This document shows positions 53,912 to 62,850 of a stretch of 64,000 nt of DNA, one piece after another. Where the stretch lies: NCBI GenBank assembly GCA_002898215.1, contig BEIF01000001.1, positions 1,339,602-1,403,601 of the forward strand, written 5' to 3'. Source of the DNA: a bacterium HR29 (GTDB taxonomy: Bacteria; Chloroflexota; Dehalococcoidia; Tepidiformales; Tepidiformaceae). The notes below the pieces were generated by a model. The model was given only the letters and a program-made list of their open reading frames with translations, made no database searches and was not told the DNA's origin. Position 1 is the stretch's first letter. The number at the start of each line of letters is the position of its first letter. The position numbers and the translations under genes were made by a program.

Positions 53912-55161
53912 GCGAGCGCGATTCCGTCATCGCCACCATTCCCGAGGCCATCGAAGAGCTGCGCCGCGGGAAGTTCATCATCATCACCGACGACGAGTCG
54001 CGAGAGAACGAGGGCGACCTGGTGATGGCCGCCCAGTTCGTCACGCCGGAAGCCATCAACTTCATGGCGAAGTACGGCCGCGGCCTCATCTGCATCTCGC
54101 TTACCGAAGAGCGCGTCGAAGAGCTGCAGCTTCCGATGATGGTGGACGAGAACAGCTCCCACTTCGGGACGCCGTTCACCGTCTCCGTCGAGGCGCGGAC
54201 CGGGGTGACGACGGGGATCAGCGCGGCCGACCGCGCCCGTACGGTGCAGGTGCTCATCGACCCCAAGACGAAGCCGCACGACCTGGTGCGCCCGGGCCAC
54301 ATGTTTCCCTTGCGGGCGCGGAAGGGGGGCGTTCTCGTGCGGGCCGGGCAGACCGAGGCCAGCATCGACCTCTGCCGGCTGGCCGGGTTGTATCCGGCGG
54401 CCGTGCTGTGCGAAATCATGAAGGCCGACGGCGAAATGGCCCGCATGCCCGACCTGAAGCGCTTCGCGCGCCGCCACGGGCTGAAGATCGTCACCATCAA
54501 CGACCTCATCAAGTACCGGCTGCGCACCGAGCGGCTCGTTCAACGGGTGGCCGAAGCGCGGCTCCCGACCCCCTACGGCGAGATGAAGATCATCGCCTAC
54601 AAGGCCCAGCACGACCCGAGCGAGCACGTGGCCCTCGTGAAGGGGGAAATCGACCCGGAGAAACCGGTGCTCGTCCGCGTCCACGACCAGTGCGTGACCG
54701 GCGATGTGTTCGGGTCCCTCCGCTGCGACTGCGGCGAGCAGAAGGAACGGGCCCTGCGCATGATCGCGGAGCAGGGCGGCGTGTTCCTCTACATGCGCCA
54801 GGAGGGGCGAGGCATCGGCCTCCACAACAAGCTTCGAGCGTACGCCCTCCAGGACCAGGGACTCGACACCGTCGATGCCAACCTCGCCCTCGGTTTTCCG
54901 CCAGACCGGCGCGACTACGGCATCGGGATGCAGATCCTCGTCGACCTCGGCGTCCGCAAGATGCGCTTGTTGACGAACAACCCGGCCAAGCGCGCCGGAC
55001 TCGAGGGGTACGGTCTCGAAGTGGTGGAGCGGGTGCCAATTCAGACCACGCCGAACCCCTTCAACATGCGGTACCTGGAGACGAAACGGCGGCGCATGGG
55101 CCACCTCCTCGACGGCCTGGAACCGATCGCCGACCCGGGCTTGATCACCCGCGAGGGCTGA
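53908..55161 (+). CDS. ribBA: 3,4-dihydroxy-2-butanone-4-phosphate synthase / GTP cyclohydrolase II
   Basis: The 417-residue bifunctional enzyme supplies both precursors of riboflavin. The N-terminal half (1-205) has DDESRENEGDLVMAAQFV and the HLF-like motif of RibB. The C-terminal half (from about 210) has the zinc site CVTGDVFGSLRCDCGEQ and the YMRQEGRGIGL motif of RibA. It overlaps ribE by four bases and is followed by ribH after one base. The 5' end carries no extra domain. Confidence 0.97.
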   Translation: MSERDSVIATIPEAIEELRRGKFIIITDDESRENEGDLVMAAQFVTPEAINFMAKYGRGLICISLTEERVEELQLPMMVDENSSHFGTPFTVSVEARTGVTTGISAADRARTVQVLIDPKTKPHDLVRPGHMFPLRARKGGVLVRAGQTEASIDLCRLAGLYPAAVLCEIMKADGEMARMPDLKRFARRHGLKIVTINDLIKYRLRTERLVQRVAEARLPTPYGEMKIIAYKAQHDPSEHVALVKGEIDPEKPVLVRVHDQCVTGDVFGSLRCDCGEQKERALRMIAEQGGVFLYMRQEGRGIGLHNKLRAYALQDQGLDTVDANLALGFPPDRRDYGIGMQILVDLGVRKMRLLTNNPAKRAGLEGYGLEVVERVPIQTTPNPFNMRYLETKRRRMGHLLDGLEPIADPGLITREG

Positions 55162-55162
55162 G

Positions 55163-55687
55163 ATGGTGCGCGAGCTTCACGGCAGCTTGGAGGGGAGCGG
55201 GCTCCGCGTGTGCGTCCTCGCCAGCCGCTGGAACACCTTCGTGACCGAGAAGCTGGTCGAAGGGGCCGTGCGGAAGCTGCGCGAGGCGGGCGTGTACGAG
55301 GACGACATCGAGGTGGCGTGGGTCCCTGGCGCCTTCGAACTCCCCGTCGCCGCCAAATGGGCGGCCGAAACGGGAGCATTCGATGCCGTGGTGTGCCTCG
55401 GGGCGGTCATCCGCGGGGAGACGGCGCACTTCGAGTACGTGGCGGGCGGGGCAGCGCAGGGCATCGCCCGCGTCGCTCTCGACACCGGCATCCCGGTCGC
55501 CTTCGGGGTTTTGACCTGCGACACCGCCGCGCAGGCGATGGCCCGCGCCGGCGGAAAGGCAGGGCACAAGGGCGAGGAGGCGGCGGCAACTGCCATCGAA
55601 ATGGCCCGACTGCGGCAGCTCCTCCGGGACGGGCACGAGGCGTCCCGCTCGGGAGGGGAGCGGGCTCAGGGCAAGGGCGCGAGGTAG
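55163..55687 (+). CDS. ribH: 6,7-dimethyl-8-ribityllumazine synthase
   Basis: The 174-residue enzyme condenses the two RibBA-derived intermediates to lumazine. Diagnostic segments are VCVLASRWNTFVTEKLVEGA, VAWVPGAFELPVAAKWAAE, LGAVIRGETAHFEYVAGGAA and PVAFGVLTCDTAAQA. The C-terminal tail from about residue 150 is hydrophilic and longer than usual. It is the last gene of the operon; ribD is not here. Its 3' end overlaps a convergent gene by 22 bases. Confidence 0.96.
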   Translation: MVRELHGSLEGSGLRVCVLASRWNTFVTEKLVEGAVRKLREAGVYEDDIEVAWVPGAFELPVAAKWAAETGAFDAVVCLGAVIRGETAHFEYVAGGAAQGIARVALDTGIPVAFGVLTCDTAAQAMARAGGKAGHKGEEAAATAIEMARLRQLLRDGHEASRSGGERAQGKGAR

Positions 55688-56541
55688 TCCTCCACCGCCC
55701 AGCCGTCCCCCTGGGGAGTGGCAAGCTGCCACCACGCGTAGCCGTCGGCCTCCCGCGGGCCGCCGCGAACTTCGACCTCCGTCCCGTCAGGAAGGCACGC
55801 CACGACGTCGCCCTGGAGGCTCGGCAGCGCGCGCAGATTGAGGCACTCGCCGGTCCCGGTGACCCTCAACCGCTGCCCGACCACGAAGCGTCCGGTGGGC
55901 GTGGCCGCCGTCGGCGTCACCCCCGGCGGGGTGGCCGTCGCGTCGGGCACGGGGGTGTTCGCTTCGCCTTGGGAAGCCGCTGTCGCCGTCGCGGCCGGCG
56001 GCGAACCTGATCCGCCGTCCAGCAGCCGTTCGCCGACGATAATGACCGCGAGCGCGGTGAGCGCCGCTAGGACCGCGGACGCCGGAAGATACCAATACCG
56101 CGCCCAGCGGTGGCGTTCGTACACCGCCAGGTTGGGAGGATTGCCGCGCCGGAAACGATTGCGCGTGGCATACGGGATGGTCAGCGGCTGGGGCCGCGGT
56201 GCCGCTGTCGAAGGAGGCCCCTGCTCCAGGGACGGTCGCGCCGGCGTTGCACCGACGACAGCCTCCGCGCCCTCCTCGGCGCCTTGCGACGCGCTCGGCG
56301 GTTCACCCTTCGACGCCTCGGCGCGCGGCGTGTCGGCTACGGCCGGCCGAGGAGCGGCAGGCGCCAGGGAGTAGGCGAGGGCGATCGGTGTCCGTGGATG
56401 TTCACCCGGGGTCGTGCATCCGTCCTGGCGAACCCAACAGCGGGGATGGTACAGGACGCCGCACCCCGTGCAGCGGAGCACCGCGTCCCCCTCGATGAAG
56501 GCTTCGTCGCACATCGGGCAGAAGCGCTGCTCGGCCGCCAC
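55666..56541 (-). CDS. Prokaryotic RING-like / SH3 membrane protein
   Basis: The 291-residue protein starts with a zinc-binding Prok-RING type domain: CPMCDEAFIEGDAVLRCTGC, HPRCW and a last Cys (RQDGC). A Pro/Ala-rich cytoplasmic region of about 90 residues follows, then one membrane helix (about 155-175, YLPASAVLAALTALAVIIVG) and a Thr/Pro linker. An extracellular bacterial SH3-like domain (LRVTGTGECLNLRALPSLQG... WWQLATPQGDGWAVEDYL) ends it. It may connect a cytoplasmic zinc domain with the cell wall. The function is unknown. Confidence 0.8.
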   Translation of the reverse strand: MAAEQRFCPMCDEAFIEGDAVLRCTGCGVLYHPRCWVRQDGCTTPGEHPRTPIALAYSLAPAAPRPAVADTPRAEASKGEPPSASQGAEEGAEAVVGATPARPSLEQGPPSTAAPRPQPLTIPYATRNRFRRGNPPNLAVYERHRWARYWYLPASAVLAALTALAVIIVGERLLDGGSGSPPAATATAASQGEANTPVPDATATPPGVTPTAATPTGRFVVGQRLRVTGTGECLNLRALPSLQGDVVACLPDGTEVEVRGGPREADGYAWWQLATPQGDGWAVEDYLAPLP

Positions 56542-56574
56542 GCTCTCACCTTGCCGCGGTAGTGAGCGGAATGT

Positions 56575-57777
56575 CTATCGGCCCGAAAGCTCGCGGAGAG
56601 CACGTTCGATGATGCGCACACCGAAGGCGATACCGAGCCCGATGGCGTCCTCGTCGATGACGAAGGCCGGGTCGTGGTGGCGTCCGGCTATGCCTTTCGC
56701 CTCGTTCCGGGCGCCCAGCCAGAAGTAGCAGCCGGGCCGGTGCTGGAGGAAGACCGCCATATCGTCGGCGCCCATGCTGGGGCTGGCAAGCAGCCTCCCT
56801 TCGCCGAAGAAGGCCAACGCCTCCCGGCGAACCGACTCGGTCGCCTCGGGGTCATTCACCAACGGCGGACAGGTCGTCCGGTGTTCGACCGAACCCGAGG
56901 CCCCGAAGGCCGCGCACACTCCCACCACCACCTGGCGGACGTGCTCCACCGTGCGCTCGAGCACGCGGTCGCTGTACGTGCGGATGGTCCCGGCGAGGTT
57001 GGCGCGGTCGGCGAGCACGTTCCCCCGGTACCCCGCCTCGACCTTACCGATGGTCAGCACGACGGACTCATGCGGGCTCGTCATCCGGCTGACTACAGCC
57101 TGGAGGGCGACGATGACGTGGGCGGCAACCAGCACAGCGTCGACGCCCTGATGGGGAGATGCGGCATGCCCGCCCCTGCCCTCGATGGAGATACGGAGGC
57201 TTGTCGGGGCCGCGAAGAAGGGCCCGGGGGCGACGTTCACCATCCCGATGGGGATGTCGGCGCTGATGTGGAGTCCGAGAACGCGGCCCACTCGGGGCTG
57301 TTCCAGGACGCCATCGGCGATGCAGGCCTCGGCGCCGCCCGAAGCCTCCTCGGCTGGCTGAAAGACGAACCGCACGCTGCCGGGGAGGTCGCTCGCCCGC
57401 GCCGCGAGCACCCGAGCGATCCCGAGGGCGATCGCCGCGTGGGCATCGTGCCCGCAGGCGTGCATCACCCCCTCGTTCCTGGACGCGTAGGGGAGGTCGG
57501 ACCGCTCGGGGATCGGCAGGGCATCGATGTCGGCACGCCAGAGCACGCAGGGCTCGCGGCGCTTCCCCACGACCAGCGCGGTGGCCCCGGTCTTCGCCAC
57601 GGGGCGCACATCTTCGAGTCCCAGCCGCCGGAGCTCGTCGAGGATGCGGGCCTGGGTGCGCGTCTCCTGCCAGGAGAGCTCGGGATGACGGTGGAACTCA
57701 CGGCGCAGCTCCACAGCGTAGGAGGCGGCCGAGGCGGCGTCGCGGGGCAGGGCCGGGAGCGAAGGCGCGCGCATCAT
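56575..57777 (-). CDS. M20 family amidohydrolase/aminoacylase
   Basis: The 400-residue enzyme has M20D amidohydrolase features: LRREFHRHPELSWQE, VLWRADIDALPIPE, NEGVMHACGHDAHAAIALG with metal-binding Cys/His, FVFQPAEEASGGAEA with the catalytic Glu, and a dimerisation lid (RGGHAASPHQGVDAV). It probably cleaves N-acyl amino acids or small peptides. ATG at 57777 has TAGGCT seven bases upstream and no Shine-Dalgarno sequence; a second ATG follows directly. It is 10 bases after the EamA gene. Confidence 0.93.
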   Translation of the reverse strand: MMRAPSLPALPRDAASAASYAVELRREFHRHPELSWQETRTQARILDELRRLGLEDVRPVAKTGATALVVGKRREPCVLWRADIDALPIPERSDLPYASRNEGVMHACGHDAHAAIALGIARVLAARASDLPGSVRFVFQPAEEASGGAEACIADGVLEQPRVGRVLGLHISADIPIGMVNVAPGPFFAAPTSLRISIEGRGGHAASPHQGVDAVLVAAHVIVALQAVVSRMTSPHESVVLTIGKVEAGYRGNVLADRANLAGTIRTYSDRVLERTVEHVRQVVVGVCAAFGASGSVEHRTTCPPLVNDPEATESVRREALAFFGEGRLLASPSMGADDMAVFLQHRPGCYFWLGARNEAKGIAGRHHDPAFVIDEDAIGLGIAFGVRIIERALRELSGR

Positions 57778-57787
57778 GCGGGCTAGC

Positions 57788-58720
57788 CTAACAGAGGGGC
57801 TCTGCGGGCGTGGAGCCTGCCGCCGGAGTCGCAGGCCGCAGCCAGCGTTCGAACACGCCCTGAACGAGGGCAACGCCCAAGGCGATGCACACCAGCGCCA
57901 GAAGGACGTGGGGGCCGACGGGTTCGTCGAGGACCGCCCAGCCGAGGAGGACGCCCGTCGGGGGGATGAGGTACGTCACCACGGAAGCGCGGACCGGTCC
58001 GACCTCGCGGAGGAGGGACATGTATCCGAACACGGCCACCCCCGAGCCGACGATACCGAGCACTCCGAGGCTCGCGAGGGAACCGGCGTCCCAATCCGCC
58101 GTGCGGAAGGCGCCGGTGCCGAACGCCAACGGAGCCAGAAGGAGCGAGGCGAGTCCCACTTGACCGAAGGTGAGCCCGAAGGGCGAGATGTCGGCGTACC
58201 AACGGCGGATGGCGACGGCGGAAGTAGCGTACATCAGCGTAGCGACGAGGATGATGGGCACTCCCCGAAGGGGGTCGCCGCCGAGGTGGGAGAGGTCGTC
58301 GGCCATCAGGAGGACGACGCCCCCGAAGCCGAAGCCCAACCCGAGGACGCGCAGGCCGTTGAGCCGCTCGACTCGGAGAACGGCAGCGGCGAGCAGCGCC
58401 GTCCAGAGGGGCATCGAGGCGTTGCCGATGGCCGCCATCCCACTGGTGACGAACTGCTGGGCGTAGGCGATGAGCGACCAGGGCAAGGCGAAGTTGAGCC
58501 CCGCCAACAGGCCAAGCTTCGCCCACGCCCGCCACCCGCGCGGCAGGTCGGCGCAGCGCGCTGCCGCGAGGGGCATCAGACCGAGGGCTCCCAGGGCCGT
58601 GCGGGCGAAGGCGACGCCCTCGGGAGCCACGCCGTGGTTCAAAAGGACCCGGATGAAGAGGAACGACGCCCCCCACACGCCCGCAACTGCCCCCAAAAGG
58701 CTCCAGGCACGGAGGCTCAT
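57788..58720 (-). CDS. EamA/DMT family transporter
   Basis: The 310-residue protein has ten membrane helices in two five-helix EamA repeats, beginning WSLLGAVAGVWGASFLFIRVLL in part. GSGVAVFGYMSLLREVGPVRASV and YLIPPTGVLLGWAVLDEP are the usual end of the second repeat. Such transporters export amino acids or metabolites. The ATG overlaps the upstream YkgJ-like gene by four bases. With the M20 hydrolase downstream, export or salvage of acyl amino acids is a guess. Confidence 0.88.
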   Translation of the reverse strand: MSLRAWSLLGAVAGVWGASFLFIRVLLNHGVAPEGVAFARTALGALGLMPLAAARCADLPRGWRAWAKLGLLAGLNFALPWSLIAYAQQFVTSGMAAIGNASMPLWTALLAAAVLRVERLNGLRVLGLGFGFGGVVLLMADDLSHLGGDPLRGVPIILVATLMYATSAVAIRRWYADISPFGLTFGQVGLASLLLAPLAFGTGAFRTADWDAGSLASLGVLGIVGSGVAVFGYMSLLREVGPVRASVVTYLIPPTGVLLGWAVLDEPVGPHVLLALVCIALGVALVQGVFERWLRPATPAAGSTPAEPLC

Positions 58721-59313
58721 GCGGGCTGCTCCGCGAACATCCGGCGGAACTGAAGGCTCAGCGTGTCGCGGAGGAGCCGAAGCCATGCAACCTCGCCGAG
58801 CGGCTCGCCGACGAATCCGGGGCAAGCGCGGTGGAAGAGCAGGACGGGGACCGTCCCAACACCACCGACCCCCTCGAGTGCGGCCATGGCCTCGCGGACG
58901 CGCTCCGGCGACGGAGCGATGAGCCGGCCCGTACCCTCGTCGACGAACACGACCTGGTACGGATAGAGGCGGCAGGCCGTCGGGCGGGCTTCGTACTGCG
59001 TGCAACGGCCGTCGGCGCCGAGGAACCGACAGGCACCCCCCTCGCGGGCGAGCACGTACGGCTCCGCCAGCGGGAGCACGACCGGGACACCCCCTTCGCA
59101 CTCGACGACGGATTCGACCGGGAGGCCGGAGAGCCGCAGGAAGCGTTCGAGGTCTTCCGCATCCAGGGCCACGGTGAAAGGACGGCAGCAGTTCACCGGG
59201 CACGCCGAGGAGAGGCAGCGGAAGGCCGGCGTTTCGGGACCCACGAACCCGTAGCCGCCGAACCGCGCGGCAATCGCCGCCCAAGCTGCGCGGGAGCGTT
59301 CCGCCAGGGACAC
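58717..59313 (-). CDS. YkgJ family cysteine cluster protein
   Basis: The 198-residue protein carries a CxxxxCxxxxCC cluster (CLSSACPVNCC) near residue 30, and C-x8-C followed by C (ACRFLGADGRCTQYEARPTACRLYPY in part). This spacing is diagnostic of the YkgJ/UPF0153 zinc or iron-sulfur proteins. Their function is not established. GTG at 59313 has TATCAT nine bases upstream. It is the first gene of a three-gene minus-strand unit. Confidence 0.82.
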   Translation of the reverse strand: MSLAERSRAAWAAIAARFGGYGFVGPETPAFRCLSSACPVNCCRPFTVALDAEDLERFLRLSGLPVESVVECEGGVPVVLPLAEPYVLAREGGACRFLGADGRCTQYEARPTACRLYPYQVVFVDEGTGRLIAPSPERVREAMAALEGVGGVGTVPVLLFHRACPGFVGEPLGEVAWLRLLRDTLSLQFRRMFAEQPA

Positions 59314-59603
59314 GACGCCACCATGATAGGGGTCGGGGAGGGCCCTGTTGCGCAACGGAAACGCCTTCGCCACACTGGAGGACGTGCAATCCCGCGACGC
59401 GCGACGAAAGGAAGGTGCCCCCGCCCCGGACTCACCGGGGCGCGTGCTCGGCGTTCGCGCGTAGGGCAGCGGCTGCTTCCCACGCCGGTGCCCATCCCTT
59501 CGTGATGGCGTTGCCCGCTCTTTCGGTGTGGCAGAGCAGCGCCGAACATCCCCGATGCCAGGCATGAATTCGAGCAACCTGCGTTTCCCGAGGAGGAGCC
59601 GCG
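59314..59603 (+). promoter_or_regulatory. Long leader of leuA with an 8-bp GC hairpin
   Basis: These 290 bases hold no supported gene. A perfect hairpin, CGCCCCGG (59422-59429), loop ACTCA, CCGGGGCG (59435-59442), is the strongest structure. A 20-codon ORF (59505-59567) has only two Leu codons and is not a convincing leader peptide. No T-box (GGUGGNACCGCG) or other known riboswitch is recognised. Confidence 0.35.
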
Positions 59604-61154
59604 ATGGAAAAGATCTACATCTTCGACACGACGCTTCGGGATGGTGAGCAATCGGCAGGGGTCGCCTTCACCCCGGCGGAGAAATTGGAGATCGCCCGCC
59701 AACTCGAGCGGCTCAACGTCGACGTGATCGAAGCGGGGTTCCCGTGCTCCACGCCGGGTGACCTCGAGGCGGTCACGCTCATTGCGAAGGAGGTGCGTGG
59801 GCCGCAGATCTGCGCGCTGGCGCGAGCCGTTCCGGCGGATATCGATACCGCCTGGGAGGCGGTGCGCCACGCGGCCGAGCCGCGCATCCACGTCTTCATC
59901 AACAGCAGCGATATCCAGATGGCGCACCAGCTGCGGAAGAACCGGGAGGAAGTGCTCCTCCAAGCCGAGGAGATGGTGCGCTACGCGGCGCGCTACACGA
60001 GCAACGTGGAGTTCAGCCCGATGGACGCGACGCGCGCCGACCCGCGCTTCATCTTCGAGATCGTGCGGCGGTGCATCGACGCCGGGGCGACGACCATCAA
60101 CATCCCCGACTCGGTGGGCTACGCCATCCCCGAGGAGCTCGGCGCCTTCTTCGACGCGCTTTTCGAAAACGTGCCGAACATCCACAAGGTACGCGTCAGC
60201 TTCCACGGCCAGAACGACCTCGGCTTGGCGACCGCGAACTCACTCACGGCCATCCAGCACGGAGCGCGCCAGGTGGAAGTCACCGTCAACGGGATCGGCG
60301 AACGTGCGGGCAACACCTCGCTCGAAGAGGTGGTGATGGCCATCAAGACGCGGAAGGACTTCCTGCCCTTCTACACCGACATCAACACCCGGGAGATCTA
60401 CCGGGCGAGCAAGCTGGTGGAACGCCTCTCGGGGATGCCGGTGCAGTGGAACAAGGCGATCGTCGGGAAGAACGCCTTCCGCCACGGCTCGGGCATCCAC
60501 CAGGACGGCATCCTGAAGCTGCGGGAGACCTGGGAGATCATGGACCCGGCCGAAATCGGCATCCCGCAGGGCACGCAGCTCGTGCTGGGGAAGCTGTCCG
60601 GCCGGCATGCCTTCAAGAACCATCTCCAGCAGCTGGGCTACGAGCTCACCGACGAGGAGCTGAACCGCGCCTTCGCCGCCTTCAAGGCGTTGGCCGACAA
60701 GAAGATCGAGATCGACGACCGGGACCTGGAGGCCATCGTCAACGAGCAGCTCGCCGGCGAAGACGGCGGCGGGTGGAAGCTCGACCTCGTGCAGGTCTCC
60801 GCTGGCGACCACACCACCCCGACCGCAACCCTGCGGCTCATCGACCCGGAGGGGAACGTCCGCGTGGACGCGGCGACGGGAACCGGGCCGGTCGACGCCG
60901 TCTACCGGGCGATGAACCGCATTACGGGGCTGCAGCCGAAGCTCACCGAGTTCAGCGTGAAGAGCGTGACCGAAGGAATCGACGCCCAGGGGGAGGTGAC
61001 CATCCGCATCGAGGAGGACGGCCAAACCTACTCCGGCCGGGCTTCCGACACGGACATCATCGTCGCCAGCGCCCGGGCCTACATGATGGCGCTCAACCGC
61101 ATGCTCTCGGCACAGAAGCGGCGGCGAGGCGCCGCCGCGGCCGCTTCCCAGTAG
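59604..61154 (+). CDS. leuA: 2-isopropylmalate synthase LeuA
   Basis: The 516-residue enzyme starts leucine synthesis. The TIM barrel has IFDTTLRDGEQSAGVAFTPAEK with metal-binding Asp, FHGQNDLGLATANSL with His and the NGIGERAGNTSLEE motif. The KNAFRHGSGIHQDGILK segment and C-terminal LeuA dimer domain (about 380-500) with the allosteric region are present. The length matches LeuA with regulatory domain, so leucine feedback is likely. GAGGAGGAG before the ATG is a good ribosome binding site. It stands alone here; leuBCD are not nearby. Confidence 0.94.
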   Translation: MEKIYIFDTTLRDGEQSAGVAFTPAEKLEIARQLERLNVDVIEAGFPCSTPGDLEAVTLIAKEVRGPQICALARAVPADIDTAWEAVRHAAEPRIHVFINSSDIQMAHQLRKNREEVLLQAEEMVRYAARYTSNVEFSPMDATRADPRFIFEIVRRCIDAGATTINIPDSVGYAIPEELGAFFDALFENVPNIHKVRVSFHGQNDLGLATANSLTAIQHGARQVEVTVNGIGERAGNTSLEEVVMAIKTRKDFLPFYTDINTREIYRASKLVERLSGMPVQWNKAIVGKNAFRHGSGIHQDGILKLRETWEIMDPAEIGIPQGTQLVLGKLSGRHAFKNHLQQLGYELTDEELNRAFAAFKALADKKIEIDDRDLEAIVNEQLAGEDGGGWKLDLVQVSAGDHTTPTATLRLIDPEGNVRVDAATGTGPVDAVYRAMNRITGLQPKLTEFSVKSVTEGIDAQGEVTIRIEEDGQTYSGRASDTDIIVASARAYMMALNRMLSAQKRRRGAAAAASQ

Positions 61155-61193
61155 GCCTGGACGAAGCGGTCGCATCGCTGCGACGCTGAGCGC

Positions 61194-61799
61194 GTGGGAC
61201 TGGGGCGAGGTTCGAGGTTCCTGACGAGGGCTGTCCTGGCGGCCGTGGCCGGGGCGGCCCTTCTCTTCGGAGGCTGTGAGAAGCCGGACGCCTCCTACGT
61301 CACCTCTCCCTCGGCGATAGCCCTCCTCGGCACCGCCGAGGGAGAGGTCCGTTTGGGGTCCGTGCCTCCGCCCCTCCCGGTCACGAGCGACGCCCCGGGA
61401 TGGTCATTCGACCTAGGCAACGCCCGGTTCTCGGAACTCGAGAACGGCGTTCCCTCAATCCAGGTTGTGACCCAGATCATCGCGCGGCCGGGCGCCAGGA
61501 TGGAGATGTGGCTGTTGAGCGGCGGCGCCCCGGTCTACTCGTGGTCTGGAGGCACCACGCGCGACTACAACGGGGTGTTCTGTTTTCAGATTGCCATCGC
61601 CAGCGGCGACGAGGCGCTTCCCCTTGGCCCGGGACCCTTCGCCTTACGGATCGCGTTCGTCGACGAAGCGACTGGCGAGCCGCTCGCAGTGAAGGAAGTG
61701 CGGGTGGCCGGTTTTGCCCCCGACCTCCGCCGTTCGTACCCGCGTGGTCCAGCCGGCCCAGGTGCCCAGCTTCTGGGGTGCCCGCGCAGCGTAATCTGA
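61194..61799 (+). CDS. Putative lipoprotein, unknown function
   Basis: The 201-residue protein has a lipoprotein signal (VGLGRGSRFLTRAVLAAVAG, lipobox FGGC at about residue 28). A beta-rich domain follows (WSFDLGNARFSELENGVPSIQV, EMWLLSGGAPVYSWSGGTTRDYNGVFC), ending in a Pro-rich tail. The domain is not recognised. GTG at 61194 has no clear Shine-Dalgarno or leaderless -10, so the start is uncertain. Confidence 0.6.
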   Translation: MGLGRGSRFLTRAVLAAVAGAALLFGGCEKPDASYVTSPSAIALLGTAEGEVRLGSVPPPLPVTSDAPGWSFDLGNARFSELENGVPSIQVVTQIIARPGARMEMWLLSGGAPVYSWSGGTTRDYNGVFCFQIAIASGDEALPLGPGPFALRIAFVDEATGEPLAVKEVRVAGFAPDLRRSYPRGPAGPGAQLLGCPRSVI

Positions 61800-61804
61800 G
61801 CCGG

Positions 61805-62680
61805 CTACTCCTCCTCGTCGTCGAAGAGAGGCCCCGCCGCCTCGTCGACGACGGAGTCCTCGGCTTCGGATTCGTCGCTCCAGCTCTCCTCGGCCTCCTC
61901 GTCGTCGGAGCGCTCCTCGACCTCCTCTTCGAGGATGTCCTCCTCGTCCTCTTCGAAGAGCTCGATCTCCTCGTCGGCGCGCACCAGCTCCGGGCGCGTA
62001 TAGGCGCGGATGTCGGTTGGCCGAGCGTGGGGGAAGCTGACCTTCCCGATCTGAGAGGGGTGCTGGAACTCCTCCCGGATCATGATGCGCACGTCGCCGC
62101 TGGCCGCCACGAGCTTGGCGGAGTAGCGGTTTCCGCCGCGCATGAGCCGCGCGAGCCGAAGGCCGATGCGAGGCTCCACCATCCCGAGGTATTCGCCGGT
62201 CGGGAGGTAAGCGTTGACGGCGTTCCCGGCCACGCGGAGCTCCACCGGGTCGCCCGCGTCCAGGAGATTGGCCTTGCTCCGGTCGACGGCGTGCAGGACG
62301 GCGACGGCCGACTTGCCCGTCTCTTCGATGAACGCCCCGCGGGAGACCCGCGTTTGCAGCGTCGGTGATGCCTGGCTGGCCTCGAGCGAAGCGAGGCGGT
62401 CGAGGTTCTTCTTGGCGATGATGTTCGCCGGGTCGAGCTCGAGCGCCCGAGCATACGCCGCCTTGGCCTCGGCAACGCGGCCGAGTTCGGAGAGAGCCTT
62501 GCCGAGGCGGTTGTACCCTTCGGGGTCGTTTTCGAAGAGCCGGACGTACTCCTGATTGAGGCGCACGGCCTCCTCCCAGCGGCTTTCGATGGCAAGCTTG
62601 ACCGCCTGCTCGGTGAGCTGCCGGCGCCGTCGCGCGCGTTCTTCGGGGGTCATGGTTTCGGCCGATTGGGGGTTCGTCAC
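61805..62680 (-). CDS. TPR protein with acidic C-terminal tail
   Basis: The 291-residue protein has an N-terminal helix (TPEERARRRRQLTEQAVKLAIE), two TPR-type repeats (EEAVRLNQEYVRLFENDPEGYNRLGKAL, then AEAKAAYARALELDPANIIA) and a middle beta domain of about 100 residues. The last 55 residues are almost only Asp, Glu, Ser and Val. The same layout occurs widely in Chloroflexota. GTG at 62680 is chosen as the family start; the ATG at 62704 would add eight residues. It is convergent with the lipoprotein gene. Confidence 0.75.
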   Translation of the reverse strand: MTNPQSAETMTPEERARRRRQLTEQAVKLAIESRWEEAVRLNQEYVRLFENDPEGYNRLGKALSELGRVAEAKAAYARALELDPANIIAKKNLDRLASLEASQASPTLQTRVSRGAFIEETGKSAVAVLHAVDRSKANLLDAGDPVELRVAGNAVNAYLPTGEYLGMVEPRIGLRLARLMRGGNRYSAKLVAASGDVRIMIREEFQHPSQIGKVSFPHARPTDIRAYTRPELVRADEEIELFEEDEEDILEEEVEERSDDEEAEESWSDESEAEDSVVDEAAGPLFDDEEE

Positions 62681-62850
62681 CTCTTCACGTTCCGAGGGAA
62701 GCATGGTGGGGCACGAAACCGGAGCGGTCTCGGGAACCGTCAGGATATCGGCCGCCGGGCTGTGGAGCAATGGTACGCGACGCCGCCGCGCGTTGAGCGT
62801 GTACCAGCTCGCGAGTAGGCTTTCGGCCACACCGAACGATCGAGGGGAGC
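62681..62850. other. Intergenic region between divergent genes
   Basis: This 170-base region carries no gene that can be supported. Upstream in-frame codons could lengthen the TPR gene, but the family start argues against it. Confidence 0.3.

Noticed and set aside
59505-59567. A 20-codon ORF in the leuA leader as a possible leucine attenuator peptide.
   Set aside because: Only two Leu codons, not in a run, and no terminator/antiterminator pair could be drawn around it.
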